A stretch of DNA of 47,030 nucleotides from JAHIZC01 sp043813305 (lineage in GTDB: Bacteria > Omnitrophota > Gorgyraeia > Gygaellales > Profunditerraquicolaceae), in the NCBI GenBank assembly GCA_043813305.1, contig JBDRLC010000047.1:1-47030 (forward strand). Reading direction: 5' to 3'. Every line of letters begins with the position of its first letter. Position 1 is the first letter of the stretch. Below the pieces are notes generated by a model, which made no database searches, had not been told where the DNA came from, and saw only the letters and a list, made by a program, of their open reading frames with translations. The position numbers and the translations under genes were made by a program. Positions 35,323 through 43,685 of this stretch are shown here, piece after piece.

Positions 35323-36045
35323 ATGAGAACAAGAATACTAAGACAGATTATTTTATCAGTTGTATTATCTGTCTGTTTATTTATTATACAGGCAGAGGCA
35401 GGGACTATCACTTTGCGTGTAGTGGCAGTAAATCCGTCCGAAGAATTATCACAGACAGCTCCGATAAAAGTCCACCTACCTAAAGAAGTAAAGCCCGAGC
35501 ATATAGTTTATATGGCAGATATGCAAATGGCCTATGATGCACAAATGGGCAGTTACTATGTTTTTGGCGACTATGAACTTAAGCCCAAGGAGATGCTAGA
35601 AAAAGAGATCGAGATTAAAGACATATGGATTATTGATAATGTCGACATCGCTGATCTTCGGCTGGAGGCAAAGGAGATTTTTGGTGGTTTTGAAAAGACG
35701 AAGATGGCTAAGAAAGCCCAGGCTATGAACGATGCGATTAACGATAAGCTCGATGAAATACAAGAAAAACAGCTTGCCTCCAGCACCAATCCATCGCAAC
35801 ATATTTCTGACTACCGTTATTGCATAAGCTTATTTAATGAAGCTAAAAAAGAAGTAGTAGAGGCGAAGACTTTACTGCAGGAGATTGAACCGGAAGGGTT
35901 GACTGCGCTTACCTGGAAGATCATCATCTTCATTATTGCTTTCCTGGGAATTCTAGGTTTTACTTTTTATATCATCTGGCAGAAACAGGCCAAAATGGAA
36001 GCAGCGCAAAAAATAGAGGAAACAAAGGAAGAAGGACAAGAATAA
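35323..36045 (+). CDS. exported protein with a C-terminal membrane anchor, unknown function
   Basis: 240 residues, no family recognised. It has a signal peptide (cleavage near AEA-GT, residue 26-27), a periplasmic beta-rich part ('GTITLRVVAVNPSEELSQTAPIKVHLPKEVKPEHIVY'), a helical coiled-coil-like middle (about 105-190, 'KTKMAKKAQAMNDAINDKLDEIQEKQL') and one membrane helix near the C-terminus (about 196-219), ending in a charged tail. It follows the giant surface gene but has its own promoter. The shape (periplasmic head, helical stalk, inner-membrane anchor) would suit an assembly or tethering factor for the giant protein; this is inference from position only. Confidence 0.7.
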   Translation: MRTRILRQIILSVVLSVCLFIIQAEAGTITLRVVAVNPSEELSQTAPIKVHLPKEVKPEHIVYMADMQMAYDAQMGSYYVFGDYELKPKEMLEKEIEIKDIWIIDNVDIADLRLEAKEIFGGFEKTKMAKKAQAMNDAINDKLDEIQEKQLASSTNPSQHISDYRYCISLFNEAKKEVVEAKTLLQEIEPEGLTALTWKIIIFIIAFLGILGFTFYIIWQKQAKMEAAQKIEETKEEGQE

Positions 36046-36074
36046 TTCGCTAATTGCTAACATCTACCAAAGAA

Positions 36075-36863
36075 GTGAACCCAATCAAAAAATTAATACT
36101 TTTCTTTTTTTTATCTACGGCATCGCTTAGTTTTTTTTCTGCTCATGCAGAGGTAGAGACTGCATTTTGGCAGACAACCAAATCTCAACACTTTGTGATT
36201 TATTCCCAAGAGGTCCCCAAAGGTTTTGTGCAGAGGTTGATTAGCCATGCGGAATCATATTATAACAGAATTATCGATAGTTTGGGTTTCCGAAGGTTTG
36301 ATTTCTGGACTTGGGATAACCGCGCCAAGATTTATCTGTTTAAGGATTCCTCCAGTTATCAAAATGAGACGGAGCGCGATGGTTGGTCAGGAGGGATGGT
36401 GCATGTGGGAAGCCGTACGATAAAGACATTCGTCGGCCAATCAGGTTTTTTTGATTCTATGCTTCCGCATGAGATGGCGCATATAATCTTTAGGGAGTTC
36501 ATCGGAGAAGACAAAAGACTGCCTCTTTGGATCGATGAAGGTGTGGCCTGTTCCCAAGAGGAGAGTATGTTAGATACACGCATAGAAATGGCTAAGTCTA
36601 TGATAGAAAATAGTTCCTACATAGATTTTGATGCTTTCTCTAAGATCGGTGATTCTTTATCAGTCGATCCCCAGGTGTTTTATTCGCAGGCCGCTTCGAT
36701 CATAGCTTTTCTCATTGAAAGAAACGGCAGGGATAGGTTCTTTGATTTTAGCCGGAGGGTCCGGGACGGCGAGGACTGGACAGTAGCCTTATGTAAAGCA
36801 TACCGCTTTAGCGATTTAAAAGACATGGAAGAGAAGTGGAAAAGATTTATGAGCCAGCAATAG
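36075..36863 (+). CDS. secreted zinc metallopeptidase (peptidase MA-like)
   Basis: A gluzincin-type peptidase. The metal site is HEMAH (His132, Glu133, His136) with the third ligand in 'WIDEGVA' (Glu155), the usual spacing for MA-like domains. The mature N-terminal part 'FWQTTKSQHFVIYSQE...AESYYNRIIDSLGF' is also typical of these proteins. GTG 36075 gives a normal signal peptide (cleavage near AHA-EV); an in-frame TTG at 36054 would add seven residues, and neither start has a strong ribosome binding site. The gene begins close behind the membrane-anchored gene, so the two are probably co-transcribed. It may process surface proteins such as the giant adhesin (inference). Confidence 0.8.
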   Translation: MNPIKKLILFFFLSTASLSFFSAHAEVETAFWQTTKSQHFVIYSQEVPKGFVQRLISHAESYYNRIIDSLGFRRFDFWTWDNRAKIYLFKDSSSYQNETERDGWSGGMVHVGSRTIKTFVGQSGFFDSMLPHEMAHIIFREFIGEDKRLPLWIDEGVACSQEESMLDTRIEMAKSMIENSSYIDFDAFSKIGDSLSVDPQVFYSQAASIIAFLIERNGRDRFFDFSRRVRDGEDWTVALCKAYRFSDLKDMEEKWKRFMSQQ

Positions 36864-36903
36864 AGATAAAATATTAATTAAGATATTTGAGTTTTTTGTT
36901 TTT

Positions 36904-36912
36904 TGGTAAAAT
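36904..36912 (+). promoter_or_regulatory. possible extended -10 promoter for the 59-residue gene
   Basis: TGGTAAAAT fits an extended -10 (TGnTATAAT-like) in a T-rich gap 43 bases before the ATG. No good -35 is seen at the right distance. Confidence 0.3.
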
Positions 36913-36954
36913 AAATAAAAAGAATTAAAACAACCGCTTAGAAAAGGAGGTAAT

Positions 36955-37134
36955 ATGAAAGCATTAGCCTACATACTTACAGCTGTTGGTGTTTTAATGA
37001 TCGGCTTTTCCGTTGTTGCTAAAATGGGTTCAGGGGCAGGTATTGATGCTCAGACAATGGCTTATTTAGCTATGAGCTGTTTCTTGGTTGCGCTTGTCCT
37101 TCTTGCTGCGCGATTTGGTCAGAAGGTACAGTAA
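36955..37134 (+). CDS. small two-helix membrane protein (59 residues)
   Basis: A short gene with one of the best ribosome binding sites in the window (AAAAGGAGG ending five bases before the ATG). The product is two hydrophobic helices (about residues 5-23 and 35-52) joined by a short loop with Gly, Asp and Gln, and a basic end (ARFGQKVQ). It belongs to no family I recognise. It stands alone between the metallopeptidase gene and the biosynthetic cluster. The combination of a strong ribosome binding site and a clean small membrane protein supports a real gene. Confidence 0.7.
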   Translation: MKALAYILTAVGVLMIGFSVVAKMGSGAGIDAQTMAYLAMSCFLVALVLLAARFGQKVQ

Positions 37135-37246
37135 AATAATTCAGCCCCCAAAGTACCCTTACCTTCGCATAGGAAAAATCTGTTTACTTTTTTCCGGTTC
37201 TATTTCTCTCTATACAACAGCTGGAATTCTTCGCTAAAAGATTTAA

Positions 37247-38395
37247 ATGATTGAACTCCCCACAGATAAAGAATCAATAGAAAGACATTTTTACCATTTA
37301 TCCAATTTTTATGATCGTAAGCGATACCCCGATCTTAAGGTCGTTTATCAGTTTGCGCTAACAGAAAAAGAGAGAACCTACTGCTATTATATTTCGATTG
37401 CAAGCGGAAGGGCAGAATACCGTGAGGGGCAACATAGCTCCCCCTCGATTAAGATTTATGCCCCGCTTTCTACTTGGTTCTCTATTGCAAACGGAAGTCT
37501 AAACGGCCTCTGGGGCCTATTGACTGGAAAATATCGCATTGAAGGCAATCCCTATTATCTGAAAGAAATAAAAAAAATATTCGGTAAGAAGTTTGACGGA
37601 TCAGATATACCAGAATTAAGCAATCCGATTGCTGAATTTGAAATACATCATAAGAGGATTTGGAAGAAACCCGATAAAATTCTTGTGGTGAACGGAAGCC
37701 CGCGCCGGAAAGAAGGGTTTACTTATTTTTATCTTCGGCATCTGCTTGAAGGAGTTAAGGGAGCAGGCTGCGATGTAGAATTAATTAATATCTATGATGA
37801 AAGTTTAAAAATCGAACCTTGTCGGGGATGTTATGTTTGTGAGAAAGGGCCTGGCAAGTGCGTCATAGAGGACGATGCCGACGAGTTACTGAAGAAGGTA
37901 GAAAATTCATATATTACGCTTTATGCCTTCCCGCTGTATACCTGCGCACCGCCTGATAAACTGAAGACTTTCTTAAATCGGCACTATGTCCTAGTCTCTC
38001 CTTACTTTTCACTGTGTGGCAAATTTACCAGGCACCCAAAGCGCAGGAGAAAAGAGTGTTATACAGCTGTTTTGGCCATCGGTGGTTATCCGCAAATAAA
38101 ACAGTTTAAACTTGCAGAGCAGGTGTTAAGATTAGGGCATGGGGCGTATGTTACTACTCCGCTTATTGCAGCAATTTTCCGCCCCGGAGCCGAAGAATTA
38201 TATGTAAATTCGTCTTGTCGGGAGTATTTGTATAAAGTTTTGCATGCTTTAGAGATAGCCGGAGAAGAATTGGTTAAAAATGGAAAAGTCTCAAAGAGCA
38301 CTCTCAGGGTAATATCTAAAATTTATATTCCCCTCCGAGATTGGCATAGAGGGACGAATTTTTTCCGTTGTTTCCACCGGTTGCAAAATCCGTGA
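37247..38395 (+). CDS. SCP2 sterol-carrier-like domain fused to an iron-sulfur flavoprotein
   Basis: 382 residues in two parts. Residues about 1-120 show the SCP2 lipid-binding pattern: 'VVYQFALTEKERTYCYYISIASGRAEYREG', 'PSIKIYAPLSTWFSIANGSLNGLWGLLTGKYRIEG'. Residues about 143-340 are a flavodoxin-like NAD(P)H-dependent FMN reductase of the iron-sulfur flavoprotein type: FMN loop 'VVNGSPRRKEGFT', then Cys192/195/198/205 in a CxxCxxCx6C pattern that binds a [4Fe-4S] cluster, and 'AFPLYTCAPPDKLKTFLNR'. The fusion would let an electron carrier work directly on a bound lipid-like molecule. UbiT, the partner of the U32 proteins UbiU and UbiV, is also an SCP2 protein, and three U32 genes follow downstream. 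Confidence 0.82.
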   Translation: MIELPTDKESIERHFYHLSNFYDRKRYPDLKVVYQFALTEKERTYCYYISIASGRAEYREGQHSSPSIKIYAPLSTWFSIANGSLNGLWGLLTGKYRIEGNPYYLKEIKKIFGKKFDGSDIPELSNPIAEFEIHHKRIWKKPDKILVVNGSPRRKEGFTYFYLRHLLEGVKGAGCDVELINIYDESLKIEPCRGCYVCEKGPGKCVIEDDADELLKKVENSYITLYAFPLYTCAPPDKLKTFLNRHYVLVSPYFSLCGKFTRHPKRRRKECYTAVLAIGGYPQIKQFKLAEQVLRLGHGAYVTTPLIAAIFRPGAEELYVNSSCREYLYKVLHALEIAGEELVKNGKVSKSTLRVISKIYIPLRDWHRGTNFFRCFHRLQNP

Positions 38396-38406
38396 ATCCA
38401 TCATCC

Positions 38407-39888
38407 ATGTCCAGAACTATCAAGAATGTCTTATTAATTCATCCCCCCACAGTTACCGAAAAAAGGTTTTATACAAAGATGGTTTCATTGCCTTTAGGCA
38501 TCGCCTATATAGCCAGTGTCTTGAAAGACGATTATCATATTAGCATCTTGGATGCGACCGTGGAAGGCTATAATAAGGAAATTACCATTGAAGAAAATCG
38601 GGGTTTTTTCAGGTTTGGATTAGATTACGGCGAAATTAAAAAAAAAATTGAAGAATTATCTCCGGATTTGGTTGGGATCAGCTGTATGTTATCTTTACAG
38701 TACCCTTCTGTCCGTAAGATATGCCGCGATGTTAAAGATATAAATAAAGGAATCCAGGTTCTCCTCGGAGGCCCATACCCGTCATATTACGCAACAGAGA
38801 TTATGTCAAGGAATAGGGATGTTGATTTTATTGTTAGGGGCGAAGGAGAATATGCTACCAGGGATTTATTATCGGTGATTAACCAAGGAGGCGATCTATC
38901 GAAGATAGATGGCCTTTGCTTTAGAAAAGACAGCGAGTTTGTAGTAAACCCTAAACGTAATTTTATAGAAAATCTCGATAAGATTCCCTTCCCCAATCGG
39001 GACCTGTTCCCTTTGGAAAAATATAATAATCATCAGCCTTTCTGGGCTACACCCGTTAAAAGCAAGAGGTACACATCTTTAGTAACATCGCGCGGTTGTC
39101 CTACTAGATGCTCTTTTTGTTATTCAAGCGTTTATTGGGGAGAGCATTATCGTAAAAGATCAGTTGCGAATATTCTATCCGAGATCGAACTGTTGATCAC
39201 TAAATATAATATTACCAATTTTCATTTTGTCGAAGATAATCTCACGCTCGATAAAGAAAGAGCAAAGAACCTATTTAAAGAAATCATCAAGCGTAAACTG
39301 AATATATCATGGTGTGTTCCTAACGGAGTTTGTCTTTGGACATTGGATGAAGAATTAATCGCTCTTATGAAGCAGAGCGGTTGTTATGAACTGAATTTTG
39401 GAATTGAAAGCGGCAGTCAGGATGTCTTAAACAAAATTATCAAAAAGCCTCTGGACCTTAAGGAAGCTGAGAAAATAGTCCGGGAGCTCAAAAAGAATAA
39501 GATATTCGCATCAGGATATTTCATATTCGGTTTTCCGGGAGAGACGAAAGAGGATATCCTAAAGACAGTTGCTTTTGAGAGAAGGTTAAATCTTGATCGG
39601 AGTATTTTTTTTAGCGCTACACCTTTTGCAGGAACCGCATTATATCAGACCTGTAAAGAGCAGGGCTATATCAGCTCAGATTATGATGAGTCTTTTAATG
39701 AAATTTTTTCGGCAAAATTTGATAGTCGAGAGATGACTAAAGAAAAGTTAGATAGGTTGATTATGATCTGTTACGGCCTTCATATCTTAAAGAATTTCCT
39801 ATGTCATCCACTCAGGTGGAGACAACTTTGGGAGATTTGGGGGAAAATTCTCGTATATAAATTTCTCTATTTTATAAAATTAAAGTGA
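38407..39888 (+). CDS. B12-binding-domain radical SAM enzyme
   Basis: A class B type radical-SAM protein of 493 residues. The N-terminal Rossmann-like cobalamin-binding domain ('NVLLIHPPTVTEKRFY...LPLGIAYIASVLKD', 'VGISCMLSLQYPSVRKI', 'VLLGGPYPSYYATEIM', 'DFIVRGEGEYATRDL') lacks the DxHxxG histidine motif, as in many members. The radical-SAM cluster is Cys231/235/238 in SRGCPTRCSFC, followed by 'GIESGSQDVLNKI' and 'GYFIFGFPGETKEDI'. The ATG at 38407 was chosen because an in-frame TTG 39 bases upstream would overlap the previous gene and add residues unlike the family. Members methylate or rearrange unactivated carbons. Its stop overlaps the next start (TGATG). Confidence 0.85.
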   Translation: MSRTIKNVLLIHPPTVTEKRFYTKMVSLPLGIAYIASVLKDDYHISILDATVEGYNKEITIEENRGFFRFGLDYGEIKKKIEELSPDLVGISCMLSLQYPSVRKICRDVKDINKGIQVLLGGPYPSYYATEIMSRNRDVDFIVRGEGEYATRDLLSVINQGGDLSKIDGLCFRKDSEFVVNPKRNFIENLDKIPFPNRDLFPLEKYNNHQPFWATPVKSKRYTSLVTSRGCPTRCSFCYSSVYWGEHYRKRSVANILSEIELLITKYNITNFHFVEDNLTLDKERAKNLFKEIIKRKLNISWCVPNGVCLWTLDEELIALMKQSGCYELNFGIESGSQDVLNKIIKKPLDLKEAEKIVRELKKNKIFASGYFIFGFPGETKEDILKTVAFERRLNLDRSIFFSATPFAGTALYQTCKEQGYISSDYDESFNEIFSAKFDSREMTKEKLDRLIMICYGLHILKNFLCHPLRWRQLWEIWGKILVYKFLYFIKLK

Positions 39889-41132
39889 TGGTTAGGAACA
39901 GTAAGCAACGGATAGTTATTACTGGTCTCGGAGTGCTTTCTCCGATTGGCATCGGAAGGAAAAAGTTTTGGGATAATTTAATAAAGGGCAAAAACGGCAT
40001 AGGGGAAATTAAGTCTTTTGATGCCTCTTCCTACCGAACCCATAAAGGCGGAGAAATAAAAGATTTTAGTCCTGCTGTATACATACATAATATTAAATTG
40101 CCTTCTTATTGTAGATCCACTCAGCTTGCCTTAGCTGCCTCAAGATTAGCCGTTGAGGATGCCAATTTAGATGAGAAGTTTTTTTCAAAGAATAAAGAGA
40201 GAATTGGGGTGATTATAGGCTCTGTTACCGCTGACTCTAAGATGGGAGAGAAAAGCGCATCGCTATGGAAAAACGCCGAATACATAAAAACCCCTAAGAA
40301 TCTGGGGGGTAATTTTAATTGGCTTACCGTAGGAATAGCTAATTCTATTGCGCGCGAGTTAAAAATATCTGGTTTAAGCATGGGTATTCCTACTGCTTGT
40401 CCTTCAGGTAATTACACCATCGGATATGCGTTAGATTTGATTCGTATGGGTAGGCTAGATATTGTTATGGCTGGCGGTACTGACTCTATGAACCAGCTTG
40501 TCTTCGCAGGCTTTAATAGTCTTTTTGTTATGGATCCGGAGAAATGCAGGCCATTTGACCGTGACAGAAAAGGTTTGGTTGTCAGTGAGGGCTCAGGAGT
40601 GGTTGTATTAGAAAGTCTTGAACACGCAAAAAAGAGGGATGCCAATATTTATGCCGAAGTATTAGGGTATGGTTTAAGTTGTGAGCCATACCATGATACC
40701 GGCCTTCATCCTAATGGCTTAGGAATGGCTAGGGCGGTGAGGATGGCATTGGATGAAGCACAAATAAGCACCAAGGAGATAGGCTATATTAATGCCTATG
40801 GAGTCGGTATACCTGTTCATGATAAAGTAGAGACAAAGGTTATCAAAAAAGTCTTTGGTAAACGAGCAAAGCAGATTCCCGTCAGTTCTATTAAGTCAAT
40901 GATCGGATACACGATGGGGGCGGCTAGCGCAATCGAGGCGATTGCCTGTGCTTTAGTTATGAAAGAGGGTATTATCCCTCCTACTATAAACTACAAAACT
41001 CCTGATCCGGAGTGCGATTTAGATTATGTTCCGAATAAAGCCCGAAAACAGAAAGTAAACACTATTTTGTCTCACTCGTTTGGCTTCGGAGGGAATACCA
41101 CGGCATTATTGATAGGTAGATTTGATAATTAA
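39888..41132 (+). CDS. beta-ketoacyl synthase-like protein lacking both catalytic histidines (KSbeta-like)
   Basis: 414 residues with the whole FabF/KAS-II fold ('RIVITGLGVLSPIGIG', 'TACPSGNYTIGYA', 'CRPFDRDRKGLVVSEGSGVVVLE', 'PDPECDLDYVPN', 'SFGFGGN'). The nucleophile Cys171 is present, but the two catalytic histidines are both tyrosine: NAYG (Tyr304, normally NAHG) and GYTMG (Tyr341, normally GHxxG). The active-site lysine of SSIKSM is kept. The full-length paralog at 45599 has all three residues. Without the histidines normal decarboxylative condensation is unlikely. The protein may be a chain-length-factor-like partner for a complete ketosynthase, or perform different chemistry with the remaining Cys. 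It starts at ATG overlapping the upstream stop. Confidence 0.88.
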   Translation: MVRNSKQRIVITGLGVLSPIGIGRKKFWDNLIKGKNGIGEIKSFDASSYRTHKGGEIKDFSPAVYIHNIKLPSYCRSTQLALAASRLAVEDANLDEKFFSKNKERIGVIIGSVTADSKMGEKSASLWKNAEYIKTPKNLGGNFNWLTVGIANSIARELKISGLSMGIPTACPSGNYTIGYALDLIRMGRLDIVMAGGTDSMNQLVFAGFNSLFVMDPEKCRPFDRDRKGLVVSEGSGVVVLESLEHAKKRDANIYAEVLGYGLSCEPYHDTGLHPNGLGMARAVRMALDEAQISTKEIGYINAYGVGIPVHDKVETKVIKKVFGKRAKQIPVSSIKSMIGYTMGAASAIEAIACALVMKEGIIPPTINYKTPDPECDLDYVPNKARKQKVNTILSHSFGFGGNTTALLIGRFDN

Positions 41133-41164
41133 GCCTGGGATTTAATCGGCCGTTCTTATTAAGC

Positions 41165-41192
41165 TTGACATTTGTACTGAGGAAGTTATAAT
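41165..41192 (+). promoter_or_regulatory. consensus sigma-70 promoter ahead of the U32 genes
   Basis: Both hexamers match consensus exactly: TTGACA (41165-41170) and TATAAT (41187-41192), spaced by 16 bases. The predicted start is near 41199, about 26 bases before the ATG. It would drive the U32, ACP, FabZ and ketosynthase genes separately from the upstream half of the cluster. Confidence 0.75.
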
Positions 41193-41224
41193 TATTTTTA
41201 AATAAGCGAAAAAAAGAAAAAACT

Positions 41225-42451
41225 ATGAGTAAATTTATAGTAGCCGGGAACTGGGATAATGATTTAATTGACGGACTATGCGAATTCCCTGAGGTAGATT
41301 CAGTCTTTGCCAGGTTGAGCACAGATGCTACAGGTGGAGGGAGAGCCGCTTTCGTGCTTCCGACGGTAAGCAGGAGAAGAGCAGAGCAGCATATCGCCTA
41401 TGCCCATTCCAAAGGATTAAAGTTTATTTATCTTTATAATGCCGCTTGTTTAGGCAGCATGGAGTTTACCAAAGAAGGCAGGAGAAGATTAGAGGAAGAG
41501 GTAGAATGGGCGGTTGATACGGCAGGGGTAGATGCGGTTACGGTCTCGACAAATTACCTTTTTCGATTATTAAGAAAGAAGTATCCTAAATTAAAGGTTG
41601 GTACGGGATTATTTATGATGCAGTCTCCGATTTTGGAGCGTGTCAAATACTACCAAGATCAAGGGGCAGACTATATTACCCTGGGTTTTAATGTGGCTAG
41701 GGATTTTCGTCTGATGGAGAAGATACGTAAGACTATTAAGAGAAGCCAGTTACATGTTTTCGTCAATAATGTATGCTTATTTAATTGTCCGCATCTTGAC
41801 TACCATGGGAATGTACTAACTCATATGTCACAGAAGGGTGCGTCTTCATCTCGAGTCTGTGTTGATTACCACACTTGGACTTGTAACTGTATAAAATCAG
41901 AGGAACCGGAGCAGCTTATACGTTCGCGCTGGATCAGGCCGGAAGATTTGCACCTTTATGAAGAGATGGGGTTTACACATTTTAAGATAACTGATCGGTC
42001 GCGCGCCTCCCGTTGGTTAATCAGGGCGGCGAGAGCATATGTCCAGAGAAAATATGATGGGAACTTGACCGACATACTGTCTCTTGAGATACCCGGAGAC
42101 GAAAAGAACATCCAACCGGAGATAAACAGGAAATTCCGCAAGCAGTTGCTTAAATATTGTGTATCGGATCAGGTATGGCTTAAAGGTTCTTTTGGCTGGG
42201 GTAAAGCCGGACGACCCGCGATTAATAACAGAGAGCTAGATGGTTTCCTGGAGTTCTTCAAAAGCCGGGATTGTAATTTAATCGATTGTGATAAGTGCGG
42301 ATATTGCAGAAGAGTTGCTGAAAAAGCTATATATTTTACTAATCCTGATGCCCGGAAAAAACTAATCATGGTATTGAGGGGTTCGATAAACGAGTTTTTA
42401 AATAATAGATTATTTGCTCCTCCGAGAAAGAAAGAAGAGATAAGGAGATAG
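41225..42451 (+). CDS. U32 family (UbiU/UbiV-like) protein, copy 1
   Basis: 408 residues with the U32 TIM-barrel layout: 'FIVAGNWDNDLIDGL', 'HIAYAHSKGLKFIYLYNAA', 'AVDTAGVDAVTVSTNYLFRLLRKKYPKLKVGTG', 'GADYITLGFNVARDFRLMEKIRK' and 'LHVFVNNVCLFNCPH'. Four cysteines (Cys184, 188, 212, 220) could bind a [4Fe-4S] cluster as in UbiU/UbiV. A further CxxCxxC (Cys355/358/361) near the C-terminus suggests a second metal site. Some U32 proteins hydroxylate ubiquinone precursors, tRNA or rRNA without oxygen; the old 'peptidase' label is often wrong. The neighbours here are fatty-acid-like synthases. No strong ribosome binding site is seen. Confidence 0.8.
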   Translation: MSKFIVAGNWDNDLIDGLCEFPEVDSVFARLSTDATGGGRAAFVLPTVSRRRAEQHIAYAHSKGLKFIYLYNAACLGSMEFTKEGRRRLEEEVEWAVDTAGVDAVTVSTNYLFRLLRKKYPKLKVGTGLFMMQSPILERVKYYQDQGADYITLGFNVARDFRLMEKIRKTIKRSQLHVFVNNVCLFNCPHLDYHGNVLTHMSQKGASSSRVCVDYHTWTCNCIKSEEPEQLIRSRWIRPEDLHLYEEMGFTHFKITDRSRASRWLIRAARAYVQRKYDGNLTDILSLEIPGDEKNIQPEINRKFRKQLLKYCVSDQVWLKGSFGWGKAGRPAINNRELDGFLEFFKSRDCNLIDCDKCGYCRRVAEKAIYFTNPDARKKLIMVLRGSINEFLNNRLFAPPRKKEEIRR

Positions 42452-42455
42452 GAAG

Positions 42456-43685
42456 ATGAAAAAAACAAGATTTACAGTAGCCGGGAACTGGGATAACGCG
42501 CTTATCGACGGATTAGCGGAGATTCCAGAGGTAGAGTCAATTTTTGCCAGGTTGACCACTGATAGTACCGGAGGGGGTAGATCAGCTTTTGTCCTGCCTT
42601 TAGTAAGTAGGAAGCAGGCAGAGGAGCATATTACTCATGCGCATTCCAAGGGGTTAAAATTTATCTATCTTTATAATGCTGCCTGTTTGGGCAATATGGA
42701 GTTTACTAAAGAAGGCAGAAAAAGATTAGAGGAGGAAGTGGAGTGGGCGGTGGAGAAGGCGAAAGTAGACTGTATTACGGTAGCCACCAATTACTTATTT
42801 CGATTACTAAGAAAGAAATATCCTAGATTAAAAGTGGGGGTGGGAATCTTTATGAAGTTTGGTGAGTTGGAACGCTTTAAATATTATGAGGATCAGGGAG
42901 CCGGCTACATCACCATAGGTTTTAATATTGTCAGAGATTTTAAGATGATGGAGAAATTGCGAAAGACCGTAAAATGCGACTTACAGGTATTTGTCAATAA
43001 TATCTGTCTTTTTAACTGCCCGCATATGATTTACCACCCTAATGTATTGACTCATTCATCTAAAGTAGGCGCGCCTTCATCAAGGGTTTGTGTTGACTAT
43101 CATACTTGGACATGCGATGTGATAAAATGCGAAACGCCCGGGGAGATGATAAAATCCCGTTGGATCAGGCCGGAAGACCTGCATTTTTATGAGGATATGG
43201 GCTTTGATTATTTCAAAATTACGGATAGATCAAGGGCAAGTAGTTGGCTTATACGTGCAGCCAGGGCCTATGCCGATAGAAAGTACGAGGGGAACCTCTG
43301 TGATATATTATCCCTTGAGATACCCGGAGATGAAAAGAATATCCAGCCGGAAATCAACAAGAGATTCCGCAGACAGCTGCTTAAATACTGCAAATCCGAT
43401 CAGGTATGGCTTAAAGGTTCTTTTGGCTGGGGTAAGACCGGTCGGCCGCATATAGACAACAAGGCTCTCGACGGTTTTGTAGAGCACTATATGAAACAGA
43501 ATTGTTATTTTATCGATTGCAGTAAATGCGGTTATTGTGACAGGGTGGCTAAGAAGGCTGTGTATTTTCCTGATGAATATGCGAGAAAGAAATTAATCTC
43601 GATGTTGCATGGTTCAAGGAATGAGTTTGTACATAACAGATTATTCGTTCCTCCGAAAAAGAAAAGAGAGGAGGCTCTGGTATAA
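42456..43685 (+). CDS. U32 family (UbiU/UbiV-like) protein, copy 2
   Basis: 409 residues, a close paralog of copy 1: long identical runs include 'VAGNWDN', 'KGLKFIYLYNAACLG', 'EIPGDEKNIQPEIN' and 'SDQVWLKGSFGWGK'. All core cysteines (CLFNCPH and CVDYHTWTC) and the C-terminal CxxCxxC are kept. It starts four bases after copy 1 with an AAGGAGATAGGAAG ribosome binding region. Two very similar, equally complete U32 proteins in a row recall the UbiU-UbiV heterodimer. Differences lie mainly at the barrel tips and in the surface helices, so substrate or partner contacts may have diverged. Confidence 0.8.
   Translation: MKKTRFTVAGNWDNALIDGLAEIPEVESIFARLTTDSTGGGRSAFVLPLVSRKQAEEHITHAHSKGLKFIYLYNAACLGNMEFTKEGRKRLEEEVEWAVEKAKVDCITVATNYLFRLLRKKYPRLKVGVGIFMKFGELERFKYYEDQGAGYITIGFNIVRDFKMMEKLRKTVKCDLQVFVNNICLFNCPHMIYHPNVLTHSSKVGAPSSRVCVDYHTWTCDVIKCETPGEMIKSRWIRPEDLHFYEDMGFDYFKITDRSRASSWLIRAARAYADRKYEGNLCDILSLEIPGDEKNIQPEINKRFRRQLLKYCKSDQVWLKGSFGWGKTGRPHIDNKALDGFVEHYMKQNCYFIDCSKCGYCDRVAKKAVYFPDEYARKKLISMLHGSRNEFVHNRLFVPPKKKREEALV

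Noticed and set aside
37135..37246. Possible promoter or terminator before the SCP2-flavoprotein gene
   Set aside because: Only T-rich sequence with poor hexamer matches and no clear hairpin, so no site could be supported.
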